Positions 27,976 through 36,818 of a DNA stretch of 64,000 nucleotides are shown piece by piece. Under the pieces are notes generated by a model. It was not told the DNA's origin. It made no database searches and saw only the letters and a list, made by a program, of their open reading frames with translations. Position 1 is the first letter of the stretch. The number at the start of each line of letters is the position of its first letter. The position numbers were made by a program, and so were the translations under genes. The DNA lies in contig NZ_CP009517.1 of the NCBI RefSeq assembly GCF_000970305.1, positions 2,852,001-2,916,000 on the forward strand, written 5' to 3'. Origin of the DNA: Methanosarcina barkeri 3. GTDB lineage: Archaea > Halobacteriota > Methanosarcinia > Methanosarcinales > Methanosarcinaceae.

Positions 27976-28302
27976 TTACACCACCCCTTTCATCAAACTT
28001 GATATATATATGATAAGGGCAAGTAACCCGCTGAAGGCAAGACCTATAACGACTCCGTAAAAAGTGTTTCCGTAAAATCCTGCCATATAGGAGGTGTTCT
28101 CACGCCCTGGCCAGGAACTAAGGAGTGGTTTGCTGGGCGAAAGGGAATTCAGCAGATCATCTGCGACTGCATCCAGTTTGTCCATTCTCTCAAACACTGG
28201 TTCCATGGAGTACTGAATCGAGTCTTTCCGTTCCTGTGTCACGGTTCCCGTGTCCGGGTCCAGAACTAAATTTATCTCGGGAGCTATTCTAACCATGCTC
28301 AT
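27976..28302 (-). CDS. mtrB: Tetrahydromethanopterin S-methyltransferase subunit B
   Basis: Mtr subunit of 108 residues. The soluble N-terminal portion begins [20 protein letters not shown], and one C-terminal helix ([19 protein letters not shown]) spans the membrane. GGAGG lies seven bases before the ATG at 28302. It overlaps the mtrC stop by four bases (ATGA), consistent with translational coupling. Confidence 0.97.
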   Translation of the reverse strand: MSMVRIAPEINLVLDPDTGTVTQERKDSIQYSMEPVFERMDKLDAVADDLLNSLSPSKPLLSSWPGRENTSYMAGFYGNTFYGVVIGLAFSGLLALIIYISSLMKGVV

Positions 28303-29102
28303 TGTAGTTCCTCCGAACTTGGCAACAGACCGGTTCCAACGACTGCGTATGCGTCTCTCTTAATAAGTGCGTAATGCTTGCTGAAAGCAAAGTACCAGAT
28401 GACAATGCCTACAAACATGTTTAAGCCAGCAGCCATTAATCCTTCATGAAGTGAAGAGGCAAAGCCTGCAATTATTAATGCAATTGCTCCCTTCTCAACA
28501 GCAAGCATAAGGGTTCTGTCCTGTTTCTCATCAGGTCCCAGGCTAGCATTGAAGGGGTGAAGGATTCCCATACCACCTATTATAAAGATCAGTGCAATGT
28601 ATCCGTTTGCAACGACGTATTGGACAACTGAAGTATAATCGAAGGATCCGGCAATAACAACGCTCAATCCGAGAATTACAAGGGTACCTGCTCCCGCAAT
28701 CTCTACCATTGCCTGCTCCATAATAGGGATACCCATGCCGATTACTTTGTTCGCAAGGGCACCAATAACACCACCTATAATTGCTGCTACAACGAAAGCA
28801 ACAATAGGCCCTGCAACGCCTCCAATTGAAAGCCCGAAGAGAGATGCTAAAATACCCATACCAAGAGCAAGCATACCTATTGATGGGACACCTGTACCAA
28901 GTCCATAGCTTGCAACACGGCGAACCGCATCAGCACCCCAGACCGTTGCGCAGATTGCCCCAATTCCTCCGAAGAAGGAATATGCTGGAGGCATGAAGTT
29001 ACCAAGGTATATTCCGGCAAGGCCGCCAACTATACCTATAGCCATTATTGTTTGTGGAGGATAACCGCCTTTGGCTTCTCCTCCTGCTCCACCTGCAGAC
29101 AT
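28299..29102 (-). CDS. mtrC: Tetrahydromethanopterin S-methyltransferase subunit C
   Basis: Polytopic membrane subunit of 267 residues with about seven hydrophobic helices. With MtrD and MtrE it forms the sodium-conducting core. The start [17 protein letters not shown] at 29102 has GGAGG eight bases upstream. The longer frame to 29132 reads into mtrD and is rejected. Glycine-rich helix motifs ([20 protein letters not shown]) are typical of the subunit. Confidence 0.97.
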   Translation of the reverse strand: MSAGGAGGEAKGGYPPQTIMAIGIVGGLAGIYLGNFMPPAYSFFGGIGAICATVWGADAVRRVASYGLGTGVPSIGMLALGMGILASLFGLSIGGVAGPIVAFVVAAIIGGVIGALANKVIGMGIPIMEQAMVEIAGAGTLVILGLSVVIAGSFDYTSVVQYVVANGYIALIFIIGGMGILHPFNASLGPDEKQDRTLMLAVEKGAIALIIAGFASSLHEGLMAAGLNMFVGIVIWYFAFSKHYALIKRDAYAVVGTGLLPSSEELQ

Positions 29103-29103
29103 T

Positions 29104-29856
29104 TTAAATACCTCCGAGCTGTGCGATTGCAACTACCGCCACAATGGCGCACAGTATTGTTGCTATGAGGGAAGAAACTACAGCTTTTGGCCATTTTTTG
29201 AATTTCGGATCGTGGAACCCTTCAATTGTACCTCCTATGTTATAGGAAGGAATTACAGCGTTCACAAAAAAAATGCCTATTGCAAATATTGCTGCAACTG
29301 CTACAAGTGGGTTTCCTGTAACTGCATTGGTAATTCCAGCGCGCTCCAGTCCTACACTCATACCCACTTCAATAAGTGAATAATAAACAAGGGAACCTCC
29401 GATTCCACCAAGGCCTCCTCCAATAACTCCGCTCACAAAGCTTACAGTTGGAAGACCGTGCCCTTCAGTACCCTGGGATACATACAGATCCTGCCTGTAC
29501 TTTGTAATAGGGTCAACTTTTACTTTTGCTGAAGAAGGCACAACACCCACACCATAAACATAGACCAAGGTACCAACGATCATGGTCACAGCGATCATAA
29601 TCATTGCACCCACCGCACCTGAGGCAAGAATTAGCGGAAGGTTGTCTGTTACGTTCATCATAAAACCTGCGCTAACAAGCCCTGTCAGACCTGCTCCTGC
29701 TGCCAGCTGTACTGTACCGGTACCGATACCTGTCGCCTGAGCCATAGCTGCAGGTGCACCACCCACAGGCACGAAGTGGACACTCCAGGAGATAAGAACG
29801 CCGCCAATTGTGATTAGGGCCATCCAGATGATATTTCCAAAGAGAGCGTCAATCAT
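29104..29856 (-). CDS. mtrD: Tetrahydromethanopterin S-methyltransferase subunit D
   Basis: Polytopic membrane subunit of 250 residues with about six helices and a conserved soluble loop (KVKVDPITKYRQDLYVSQGT). Part of the Na+ channel module. GGAGG lies seven bases before the ATG. The gene overlaps mtrE by four bases and is followed by mtrC after one base. Confidence 0.97.
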   Translation of the reverse strand: MIDALFGNIIWMALITIGGVLISWSVHFVPVGGAPAAMAQATGIGTGTVQLAAGAGLTGLVSAGFMMNVTDNLPLILASGAVGAMIMIAVTMIVGTLVYVYGVGVVPSSAKVKVDPITKYRQDLYVSQGTEGHGLPTVSFVSGVIGGGLGGIGGSLVYYSLIEVGMSVGLERAGITNAVTGNPLVAVAAIFAIGIFFVNAVIPSYNIGGTIEGFHDPKFKKWPKAVVSSLIATILCAIVAVVAIAQLGGI

Positions 29857-30767
29857 GCTGAAGCCTCCTCAGCCTTGTCTTCCTTGTAAGGTCCATATGC
29901 TTTGCGGGCTTCGACTTCCATCTTCCAGTTCCAGATAATTAAGATAAGGACAATAATAACACCTGCAACAACAGAAAGCCATCCCATGGTCAGGCCTTTT
30001 GCAGGATCAAAAATAGTTGTTACCCAGCTTCCCAGGAATACAGTCATACCAAAAGCAAGTCCTGTGACAGGACCTCCGAACTTGGCACAGAACCAGGAGT
30101 TGTCGAAACCATCCCTGAGACCGGATTCGGCATATCTTACAATATTTCCTGAGTTTGAAGCATTCAACCCTGAACCGAACTCAAACTGCTGGAACTCACG
30201 TTCTGCACCGTAGTGAACGTCGCCTGTTGACGATCCGATTGCACCTACTGTAATACCCCAGATAAAAGCCAGCATAGTTAGCGGGAAGGGGTGTCCAAGT
30301 ACAACGGTCATCAAGTATGATACTACTAAAATACAGAAGGTTGTTATGAACGCATATCCCATAATTGCCGGAGTGTGAGCTCTTATCATATCAAGATAAA
30401 TCGGCTGCTTGAACCGACTCTGACTGGCACATCTACCCATTGTAGAAGTTATCGCAAAAGTACCGTGTACGCATGCTGCAATGAGGGAACCGAATACCAG
30501 TGCAAAAAGTGGGGACATCGTAAATTCACTTATTAATACTGTTGCAACGGCTGCACCAATCGAACACATTAATGCATTTGATGGCGGTTCTCCAGATATA
30601 GCTTTGTTAAATATTCTGTGGGGAAACATCATTTGGGGAGCTAACTGCACCTGAGAGTTAGGGTTGCTCTGCGAGCCTATATCAGATTCCAGATCTTCCG
30701 AGGCACCTGCAATGGTCGCAGCCACTCCGATAAGTGCAAGCACTCCCATGCTTATGAGTGGTTCCAT
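29853..30767 (-). CDS. mtrE: Tetrahydromethanopterin S-methyltransferase subunit E
   Basis: First gene of the operon, encoding a 304-residue membrane subunit with about six helices and a large cytoplasmic loop (GSSTGDVHYGAEREFQQFEF). MtrE contains the conserved acidic membrane residue proposed to bind Na+ in the family. GGAGG lies seven bases before the ATG at 30767. Gene order E-D-C-B-A-F-G-H is the standard one. The complex drives export of two Na+ per methyl transferred to coenzyme M. Confidence 0.98.
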   Translation of the reverse strand: MEPLISMGVLALIGVAATIAGASEDLESDIGSQSNPNSQVQLAPQMMFPHRIFNKAISGEPPSNALMCSIGAAVATVLISEFTMSPLFALVFGSLIAACVHGTFAITSTMGRCASQSRFKQPIYLDMIRAHTPAIMGYAFITTFCILVVSYLMTVVLGHPFPLTMLAFIWGITVGAIGSSTGDVHYGAEREFQQFEFGSGLNASNSGNIVRYAESGLRDGFDNSWFCAKFGGPVTGLAFGMTVFLGSWVTTIFDPAKGLTMGWLSVVAGVIIVLILIIWNWKMEVEARKAYGPYKEDKAEEASA

Positions 30768-31579
30768 TCATTTTCCTCCTTTTATATTATTACATGTAAT
30801 AAGGTGGATTCAAAAAACGCTGTATATTTTTTAAATCGTCTGCCATATCATTACAAAGAAATATGATTATGACGCGCGTTAATTTTTTGATTAGAGAGGA
30901 TCATTCATAAACCTTTCGAAATATGTATGCTTTTAAAATATTATTATATGGGTATATAATATACAATCAATTTTATAAGATAGATGGCGCAGGTGAAAGT
31001 ACACAAAAACGTATATTTATATAAATAAAAAAATTCTACTTTCTCCAATATAATATAAAGATTCCGATCTTAACCAGTGAATTTTTGCGTTTAGATTTGA
31101 AAAATATATGTGGTATTTTTATATTAATGAGTTATTCCGTTGTGGTTATTATAATATTGAGTTTTATAGAATATTTATTATATTAACTTTTTAGTTTATT
31201 TAAGGAAAGAAAAAGGTATGTTTTCTGTACCATAAAGTACAAATAATTTAATACTGCATGTGTCTATGAAGAAAGTATATTTATCACAGAAAACTATATA
31301 GTTTTTTAAAAGAATATTTATAAATAAAATTGCACTGTTTGCTGGATAACATTTAATTATATATAAATATGTTGGGTGACTTGATAAAATTAATAAAATG
31401 AAGGACTGCCTGGCTGCAGTCCAATAAAAATTAATGTATATTTTCAACTTTGTCAAAAAACAAACAATTAATTTTAAAAGTTAACTAACTATATTTATAC
31501 TGTTGTGAATTTGATTACTGAAGGCTTCAACTGAAGGCTTCAGAAAAGGATTTTTATATTTAGTTTCCTTGATTAATGC
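30768..31579. promoter_or_regulatory. mtr operon promoter and leader region
   Basis: No gene is supported in these 812 bases; the small antisense frame at 31196-31456 has no similarity to anything I know. Read toward mtrE, two TATA-like elements occur: TATATTATATACCC at about 30949-30962 and TTTATATAAATATA at about 31010-31023. Either would give a 5' leader of 150-230 nt, long for an archaeal gene and possibly regulatory. Confidence 0.45.
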
Positions 31580-32389
31580 GTGATTTTAGGAGCCTCATCA
31601 TTTGCCGGTTATCCTGGGGACTTGAAAGAACATGTCGAGTTTATAGAATTGTATGTCCCCAAACTTGGAATCTACAGCGGTTCGACACTTGAAATTGAAA
31701 AGCTTGATAGAGTACTTGATGAAATCTCAATCTATAATTTTGCAGTTACAGTTCATGCCCCTTACTCTTCAGGAGACTCAAAATATCCTTCAGCTCTCCA
31801 GGTTGACACTACAAAAATGGGCAAGAGAGAATTTACACTTATGGAAGAGTCAATCGCGCTTGCAAATCAAGTAGAAGCCCCTGTTGTGGTATTACATCCG
31901 GGAAGAATTGGGCCTGACAGGGAAAAATCTTATTACTCTATGATCAAAAACCTCAAAAAACTTGCATCCGTGGCTGATGACTATGGAGTTACTCTGGGCC
32001 TTGAAAATAAAGAAAGTACAGATCCTTCGAACTTTTGCTGTGAAGCCGAAGAGCTTTCCCTGGCTATAGAAGCTGTGAACTCCGAACATTTGAAAGCTAC
32101 CTTTGATATAGGACACGCAAACCTTACCTGTGGAGGAAATCCTGAAAAACTCAAGGAATTTGTCCTAACCTTGAAAAAACATATTATCCATCTTCACCTT
32201 CACGATAATAGCGGACAATGGACAGAAAAATACGATGGGGACGAGCACATGGCTCCGGGAGAAGGCTGTGTGGACTTTTCTGTCCTCAAATTGCTTTCGG
32301 GATATAGAGGAGTCTATAATTTTGAGGTGTTCTCTCTTGAAGATCTTCTTGTCGGAAAAAAGACCCTTGAGAATGCCTTCAAGCTTTAA
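31580..32389 (+). CDS. Sugar-phosphate isomerase/epimerase-like TIM-barrel protein
   Basis: The 269-residue protein belongs to the AP endonuclease family 2 / xylose isomerase-like TIM-barrel group. Metal-binding motifs are visible as VTVHAPYSSG, VVLHPGRIGP, LGLENKES, ATFDIGHANLT, HIIHLHLHDN and YNFEVFSLED. All positions expected for a divalent-metal site (His, Glu, Asp, His, Glu) are present. It could be an epimerase, an isomerase or an endonuclease; the substrate is unknown. The GTG at 31580 is the only reasonable start (MILGASSFAG), without a clear ribosome site. It converges on the symporter gene. Confidence 0.82.
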   Translation: MILGASSFAGYPGDLKEHVEFIELYVPKLGIYSGSTLEIEKLDRVLDEISIYNFAVTVHAPYSSGDSKYPSALQVDTTKMGKREFTLMEESIALANQVEAPVVVLHPGRIGPDREKSYYSMIKNLKKLASVADDYGVTLGLENKESTDPSNFCCEAEELSLAIEAVNSEHLKATFDIGHANLTCGGNPEKLKEFVLTLKKHIIHLHLHDNSGQWTEKYDGDEHMAPGEGCVDFSVLKLLSGYRGVYNFEVFSLEDLLVGKKTLENAFKL

Positions 32390-32419
32390 CATTTGCTAAG
32401 TATAAAAAGAGAAATAGAT

Positions 32420-32436
32420 GGGTTCTGTTAGAACCC
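32420..32436. terminator. Hairpin between convergent genes
   Basis: GGGTTC-TGTTA-GAACCC (6-bp stem, 5-base loop) lies between two converging genes and could terminate both. Confidence 0.55.
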
Positions 32437-32442
32437 TAAATT

Positions 32443-34365
32443 TTACTTAAAAAAGTCAAGACGTATGTTCTTCTGGCCAAGGACTTTTTTTAACTCTTCG
32501 TAGGCTGTGAAGAGTTCTCTTTTTTGTCTTCCCATGGTTTCAAGAGTAGGCTCGGCTTTGAGCCAGATATCCCTGTCTCCGCTCCCTCTCGTTATCGTTA
32601 CACAGGAAAGCATATCCCCATGGGTTAACCTGTATACTGAATCAATTCCTGTAGGAGTTATCCAGGCAGGATAGCTGATCTTAAGGCGTTCTGTTATTTC
32701 ATGCCAGTTGAGGTTTCCAGAAGCTCGAAGATTAAGCTGGAGATGAGCACGTTCCCCTGTAACTTTTTCATCAACGTTTTCGAGAAAAGCGCTATAAGAT
32801 TTATCTGTTTCACTGACCGCTTTTGATTCGTAACGGGCAAGCTTTTCGGCTTCTTCTTTGAAAAAGGGTGCAAGATTGATCTTGCTCGAGGGTTTTGTCA
32901 TAAGGGATACTCCAAAGAAAACAATTGCACTTATGGTCATTCCGACAATTACTCCATGACCTGTGAGGATAGGGTGGATTGTCTCAAGATAGTTGGTACC
33001 CATAGGTGGTGTTTTTATAAGATCCGTGGCCACAAGAGCCACCTGAACCAGGAATCCCACGACCATCCCTGCAAAAGCTCCTTCTTTAGTAGCCCGCTTC
33101 CAGTATAGACCTCCCATTAAGGGGAAGAAGTATGATGAACTTGCAATGAAGGTTGCGATTTGAATGGCACCGATAATGTCCGGAATTACAAATGAGCCTG
33201 CTGTTGCCGCAAGTATGATAGCGATGACACTTATTCTATTTACCGCGAGCATCTCTTTCATTGTGGCATCAGGCTTTATGTATCTCTGGAAAATATCCCT
33301 GGAGACACAGGAAGCTCCTGAAGTTGAAAAAGTGTCCGTACACGACATTGAAGCTGCCGCAAGCCCGATTGCGCTTAAGGATATGATCACGGGAGAAGAA
33401 CCAAAACGAGTATTGATAAAGTTCAAGAGTGCAGGTTCTGCCAGACCCATGCCTGCAGGAAAACCCATCTTTGCTATTTCAGGATATATGGAATTGAGAG
33501 CTATTGCAATTACAGCACAAGCTGCGAAGACTACAGAAATCATGAGAGCACCGACTACCATTCCGCGACTGGCAGATTTTGCATCTCTTGCAGCCCAAAC
33601 CTTCTGCCAGGGGTCCTGCTCAGTAATCCATCCAGGAATTAAGGCAAAGCTGAGGATAAGTACTAGAGGAAGACCGACTGAAAAGGGATTCCACCAGCTA
33701 CCAGACACATTACCAAAAAGCTGTGATGCGCTTATTGCAGTAGTATTAAGTCCTCCGTCAGCTACTGTTCCTACTGATACAAAAGCCATTCCCATTGCGA
33801 AGAGCGCAAGGAAGGAAAACTGGATGACATCTGTCCAGATCACTGCTGAAAGTCCTCCCAAGGTTACGTAGAGAGAGACTGAGACCGCAATGATAGCTGC
33901 AGCATAAAGCGGGTCAAGGCCATAAAATACTTGCAACACCAGAGAAAGCCCTTTAATATCCGATACTGAAAAAAGGGTCATTACCACAGTAATAATCACT
34001 GCAATTGGCAATCTTACTGAACTACCATAACGTTGTTCTAGAAGCTCAGGTTGCGTGATTGCAGGCAGGCTTTTAATTTTCCTTACAAGTACAGCAATAA
34101 CAAGGAGAGCAAGGATATTAGGAGCCACAAATTCCCATATGGAACCCATTCCTCCGAGCATAAAATACCCGACAACTGCAAGAACTCCTCCGGCTGTTAA
34201 CCACGAAGCTGCAGCCGAAAAACCGATCGCTGTGGGCCCTATCATGCGGCCAGCAAGCCAGAAATCGGTGATGGACTTTTGTCTACTATTAAAATACCAG
34301 CTAATAGCTACAAGTACGGCTATATAGACTGTAAGCATTATAAGAAAAACACTATAACCATTCAT
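32443..34365 (-). CDS. Sodium/solute symporter (SSS family)
   Basis: Integral membrane transporter of 640 residues with about 13 helices that couples uptake of an organic solute to Na+ entry. The first helix region SWYFNSRQKSITDFWLAGR and the segments FSAAASWLTAGGVLAVVGY and SAIGLAAASMSCTDTFSTS match the SSS (acetate, proline, pantothenate) family. The last contains the conserved serine cluster of the sodium site. About 130 soluble residues follow the last helix. I choose the ATG at 34365 (MNGYSVFLIM), with AAGG eight bases upstream, over the longer frame to 34404. Substrate unknown; acetate, proline or betaine are options. Confidence 0.88.
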   Translation of the reverse strand: MNGYSVFLIMLTVYIAVLVAISWYFNSRQKSITDFWLAGRMIGPTAIGFSAAASWLTAGGVLAVVGYFMLGGMGSIWEFVAPNILALLVIAVLVRKIKSLPAITQPELLEQRYGSSVRLPIAVIITVVMTLFSVSDIKGLSLVLQVFYGLDPLYAAAIIAVSVSLYVTLGGLSAVIWTDVIQFSFLALFAMGMAFVSVGTVADGGLNTTAISASQLFGNVSGSWWNPFSVGLPLVLILSFALIPGWITEQDPWQKVWAARDAKSASRGMVVGALMISVVFAACAVIAIALNSIYPEIAKMGFPAGMGLAEPALLNFINTRFGSSPVIISLSAIGLAAASMSCTDTFSTSGASCVSRDIFQRYIKPDATMKEMLAVNRISVIAIILAATAGSFVIPDIIGAIQIATFIASSSYFFPLMGGLYWKRATKEGAFAGMVVGFLVQVALVATDLIKTPPMGTNYLETIHPILTGHGVIVGMTISAIVFFGVSLMTKPSSKINLAPFFKEEAEKLARYESKAVSETDKSYSAFLENVDEKVTGERAHLQLNLRASGNLNWHEITERLKISYPAWITPTGIDSVYRLTHGDMLSCVTITRGSGDRDIWLKAEPTLETMGRQKRELFTAYEELKKVLGQKNIRLDFFK

Positions 34366-34699
34366 AAACAAACCTTCAGAGATACTAGTAATATGTATAA
34401 GCAACTCATTTTATCGAATTTTCAAGATAGCATTCAACTTCCAAATAGATTTTATATATAAACTTTCAAATAGATTTTTATATATGATCATTATATCGGT
34501 ATATAAATAAATGAACATTTACTTTTATCATAACATTTATTTAACTTTTCACAGTCATATAAGCACCTTTTTTATATTTAGGCAAACTAACTTGAATTAG
34601 AACTGTTTTTATATTTCTTATTTTTATGATAAGTTTGTATTAAAATAAGCTCAGGCTATTTTTATAATTTATGTTATTATTTCAGAATAGAATAGCAAA

Positions 34700-35213
34700 T
34701 AAAAAATTGATTGTACTATATTTACCTACGACCAGACTGAACCACAAATAATAGCTGACAGGATAATGATAATAATGAAAGGAAAAATTTATGTATGTAG
34801 GAATTCAGGAAGAAACTTTCTACAAGCCAGTTGGCAGTTAGACAGTCAGCTTATAGGATTCAAAAAATATATTGGACGGCAGGGTTATTTTTACTAACCG
34901 TGGAATTATAAGGACTGATGGGAAAATAATTGTTTATGCTTCAGGAGTACTAAAGTAGGGAGCCAGGTACACGCTTTTCTGAGACCTGAGAACATAGTTT
35001 TAAGTAAGACCTCCACACAATCCAGCATCAGAAACTCTTTACAGGGCAAGGTTACTGAAATCTGGATGCTGGAACTCTTTTCGGGTGAATGTTGACTTTG
35101 GCATTTTCCTTATGTCCTCATAACCCAATATAATCATGGAGAAAATACATACTCTTCCTTGAGTTCCGGTGTATGCCCAGTTCAGGACAAGTTCTGTCCA
35201 TGTACTCCGTGTA
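34700..35213 (+). pseudogene. Decayed ModC/WtpC-type molybdate/tungstate ABC transporter ATPase
   Basis: Piecing the three frames together gives the C-terminal half of a ModC-like protein. The order is: DCTI then FTYDQTEPQIIADRIMIIMK (the H-loop, where the family has THDQ) from about 34709; GIQEETFYKPVG; QLIGFK; NILDGRVIFTNRGIIRTDGK to 34958; GARYTLF; RPENIVLSKTSTQSSIRNSL followed by QGKVTEI from 34982; DAGTLF; RVNVDFGIFLMSS; and VYAQFRTSSVHVL ending at about 35208. The N-terminal part with Walker A and the signature motif is missing. At least five frame changes, in-frame stops and the His-to-Tyr change in the H-loop show it is dead. It directly precedes the ModE-type regulator gene, a usual neighbour of mod genes. 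Confidence 0.78.
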
Positions 35214-35225
35214 AAGGTGAAATTT

Positions 35226-35813
35226 GTGAAAGCAAGAACAAAAGTCTGGTTTACGGAAGACGGAAAGACCGTCATGGGTGCTGGAAGAGCTAAGTTACTG
35301 AAGACAATAGAAGAAGAGCACTCACTTCGGAAAGCCTGTAAGAAGCTTGATATATCATATAAACAAGCCTGGATAGTACTTAAAAAAATGAATGAAGCTC
35401 TTGGAGAACCCGCAGTCGTTACAGTGCGAGGAGGAAAAAATCAGGGCACCTTCCTGACTGACCTTGGAAGAAAGTTATTGGCTGAGTATGAAACCAGTAA
35501 GCAGCTTATTAGTGAAACCATAGGGGATGAAACAGCCTGGGAAAACATAAGTTTCAAGTTATCAGCCAGAAACCAGCTACCTGGTAAAGTGCTTGGGGTG
35601 GAAAAAAACGGGCTTGTATCGAAAATTACGATCCAAATGGAACCTTCAGTTATAACTTCAGTAGTCACTGAAGAAGCGGTAGAAAAACTTGATATCAAAC
35701 CCGGAGATAGGGTTTACGCGGTCATCAAATCTACCGAGGTAATGGTTGCAAAAATTGTCGGTGAAAAAGGACCTGCGAAAATTGATTCAAGGGAGATAGA
35801 GCGCTCAGACTGA
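35226..35813 (+). CDS. ModE-type molybdate/tungstate-responsive regulator with one Mop domain
   Basis: DNA-binding regulator that senses oxyanions. Residues 1-105 form a LysR-like winged helix as in ModE (KLLKTIEEEHSLRKACKKLD, then ISYKQAWIVLKKMNE). The C-terminal part is a single molbindin (Mop) domain: LSARNQLPGKVLGVEKNG, then ITSVVTEEAVEKLDIKPGDR and VYAVIKSTEVMVAKI. E. coli ModE has two Mop domains. I take the GTG at 35226, with AGGTGA six bases upstream. The in-frame extension to 35169 is left over from the adjacent ModC remnant and should not be counted as ModE. Confidence 0.88.
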   Translation: MKARTKVWFTEDGKTVMGAGRAKLLKTIEEEHSLRKACKKLDISYKQAWIVLKKMNEALGEPAVVTVRGGKNQGTFLTDLGRKLLAEYETSKQLISETIGDETAWENISFKLSARNQLPGKVLGVEKNGLVSKITIQMEPSVITSVVTEEAVEKLDIKPGDRVYAVIKSTEVMVAKIVGEKGPAKIDSREIERSD

Positions 35814-36068
35814 AAATTATAACTCAATTTGACAGAAGCATACATTTTCCAATACATAGACTGAAATTATATTCTCTATCATTACTCTATCCGGGTTGCA
35901 GTTTATAATTTTATGATAAATATGTTTTGGATTTTTGGTATTCTTCGTCTTCTTAAATACTTATGCCAGTGCAATGAATACCTTTTGTATTCAGCTTATA
36001 CCTTTTCTTCCAGAATCCTGATTTTTTCTAAAAGGCTTCCGGATAATAAAGAGTTTAAACTTTGTTCT

Positions 36069-36530
36069 TCATTCTTGACAACAAGAACCGGAACTCTTGA
36101 CAACAAGAACCGGAACTCTTGAGTTTCTCACCACTTTCTCTGCAACGCTTCCCATTAGAAATCTTTCAAGTCCGGTTGCTCCAAGGGTGCCCATTACTAT
36201 CAAGTCAATATTGTTATTTTCTGCGAAATAGATAATTTGACTGCTTGGATACCCTTCTAAAATGACCTCTCTTACCTCTACACCTGAGTCTATTCCAATC
36301 TTCTTAACTTTAGATACTGCTTTCTGCCCATCACCTTTCATAATATTGTAGATTGTTTCTTTGCCAGCAGTCCAATTTTCAGAAATTGTTGATGAAGTAT
36401 TAACTACGTAAAGGGCGTGGACAATAGCCCCGCTAAGCTTTGCAATTTCAATACCATGAGAAATAGCTTTCTGGGAATTCTTAGATCCGTCCGTTGCAAT
36501 AACTATATTTTGGAGAAATTCTTTCTTCAT
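36069..36530 (-). CDS. Universal stress protein (UspA family) with frameshifted tail
   Basis: Nucleotide-binding alpha/beta protein of 153 residues. The N-terminus NIVIATDGSKNSQKAISHGI and the ATP-binding GTLGATGLERFLMGSVAEKV are intact, so the fold should be functional. After RVPVLVV the reading frame is shifted by an exact 22-bp tandem duplication, giving the short tail KSSGSCCQE. Removing one copy restores a frame that continues KNEEQSLNSLLSGSLLEKIR and stops at 35996, making a 170-residue protein. ATG at 36530. The role is stress-related and unspecified. Confidence 0.92.
   Translation of the reverse strand: MKKEFLQNIVIATDGSKNSQKAISHGIEIAKLSGAIVHALYVVNTSSTISENWTAGKETIYNIMKGDGQKAVSKVKKIGIDSGVEVREVILEGYPSSQIIYFAENNNIDLIVMGTLGATGLERFLMGSVAEKVVRNSRVPVLVVKSSGSCCQE
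36074..36117. repeat. Exact 22-bp tandem duplication inside the uspA gene end
   Basis: CTTGACAACAAGAACCGGAA plus CT is present at 36074-36095 and again at 36096-36117, without mismatch. As 22 is not a multiple of three it changes the reading frame of the UspA-family gene. Confidence 0.97.
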
Positions 36531-36818
36531 ATTTTATTCCTCATTTGTTTCACATAAAATTCATATGGTAGAGTTAAACTAATTCAGTCATAAAATAGAC
36601 TAATTCAGTGTTACATTCAAATTGAGCTTTACAGTTATACACCATAATTGAAGAAAATTTAGTGTGATATTCAAGTCGAACTTTACAGTTATACGCCATA
36701 GTTGAAGCAAAAGTTCAAAAGTTATAAAACTTCACGAAAAAGAGCATAGGCAAATTCCCAAAAATAGATAGATGTAGTCTTTAAAAAGGCTACATACATA
36801 CTTTTCATTACATTTACT
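36531..36818. repeat. Spacer with imperfect 70-bp duplication
   Basis: Two similar copies of a segment containing AATTCAGTGTTACATTCAAA/TTTAGTGTGATATTCAAGTC and CTTTACAGTTATACRCCATA lie at about 36598-36705. No gene is seen between the UspA gene and the end of the exporter operon. Confidence 0.55.

Noticed and set aside
31196-31456. 86-codon frame upstream of mtr
   Set aside because: AT-rich region, no ribosome site, low-complexity product; treated as chance.
33164-33871. 235-codon frame on the plus strand
   Set aside because: It is antisense to the symporter gene, whose membrane-protein coding pattern is unmistakable. The antisense product resembles no family.
34791-34958. Frame interrupted only by TAG codons, which Methanosarcina can read as pyrrolysine
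   Set aside because: The amino-acid text follows ModC/WtpC only if other frames are joined in, so the TAGs are better explained as decay of a pseudogene than as pyrrolysine sites.
35169-35225. N-terminal extension of the ModE-type protein to a GTG at 35169
   Set aside because: The extra residues (YAQFRTSSVHVL) match the end of ModC-type ATPases and belong to the upstream pseudogene.
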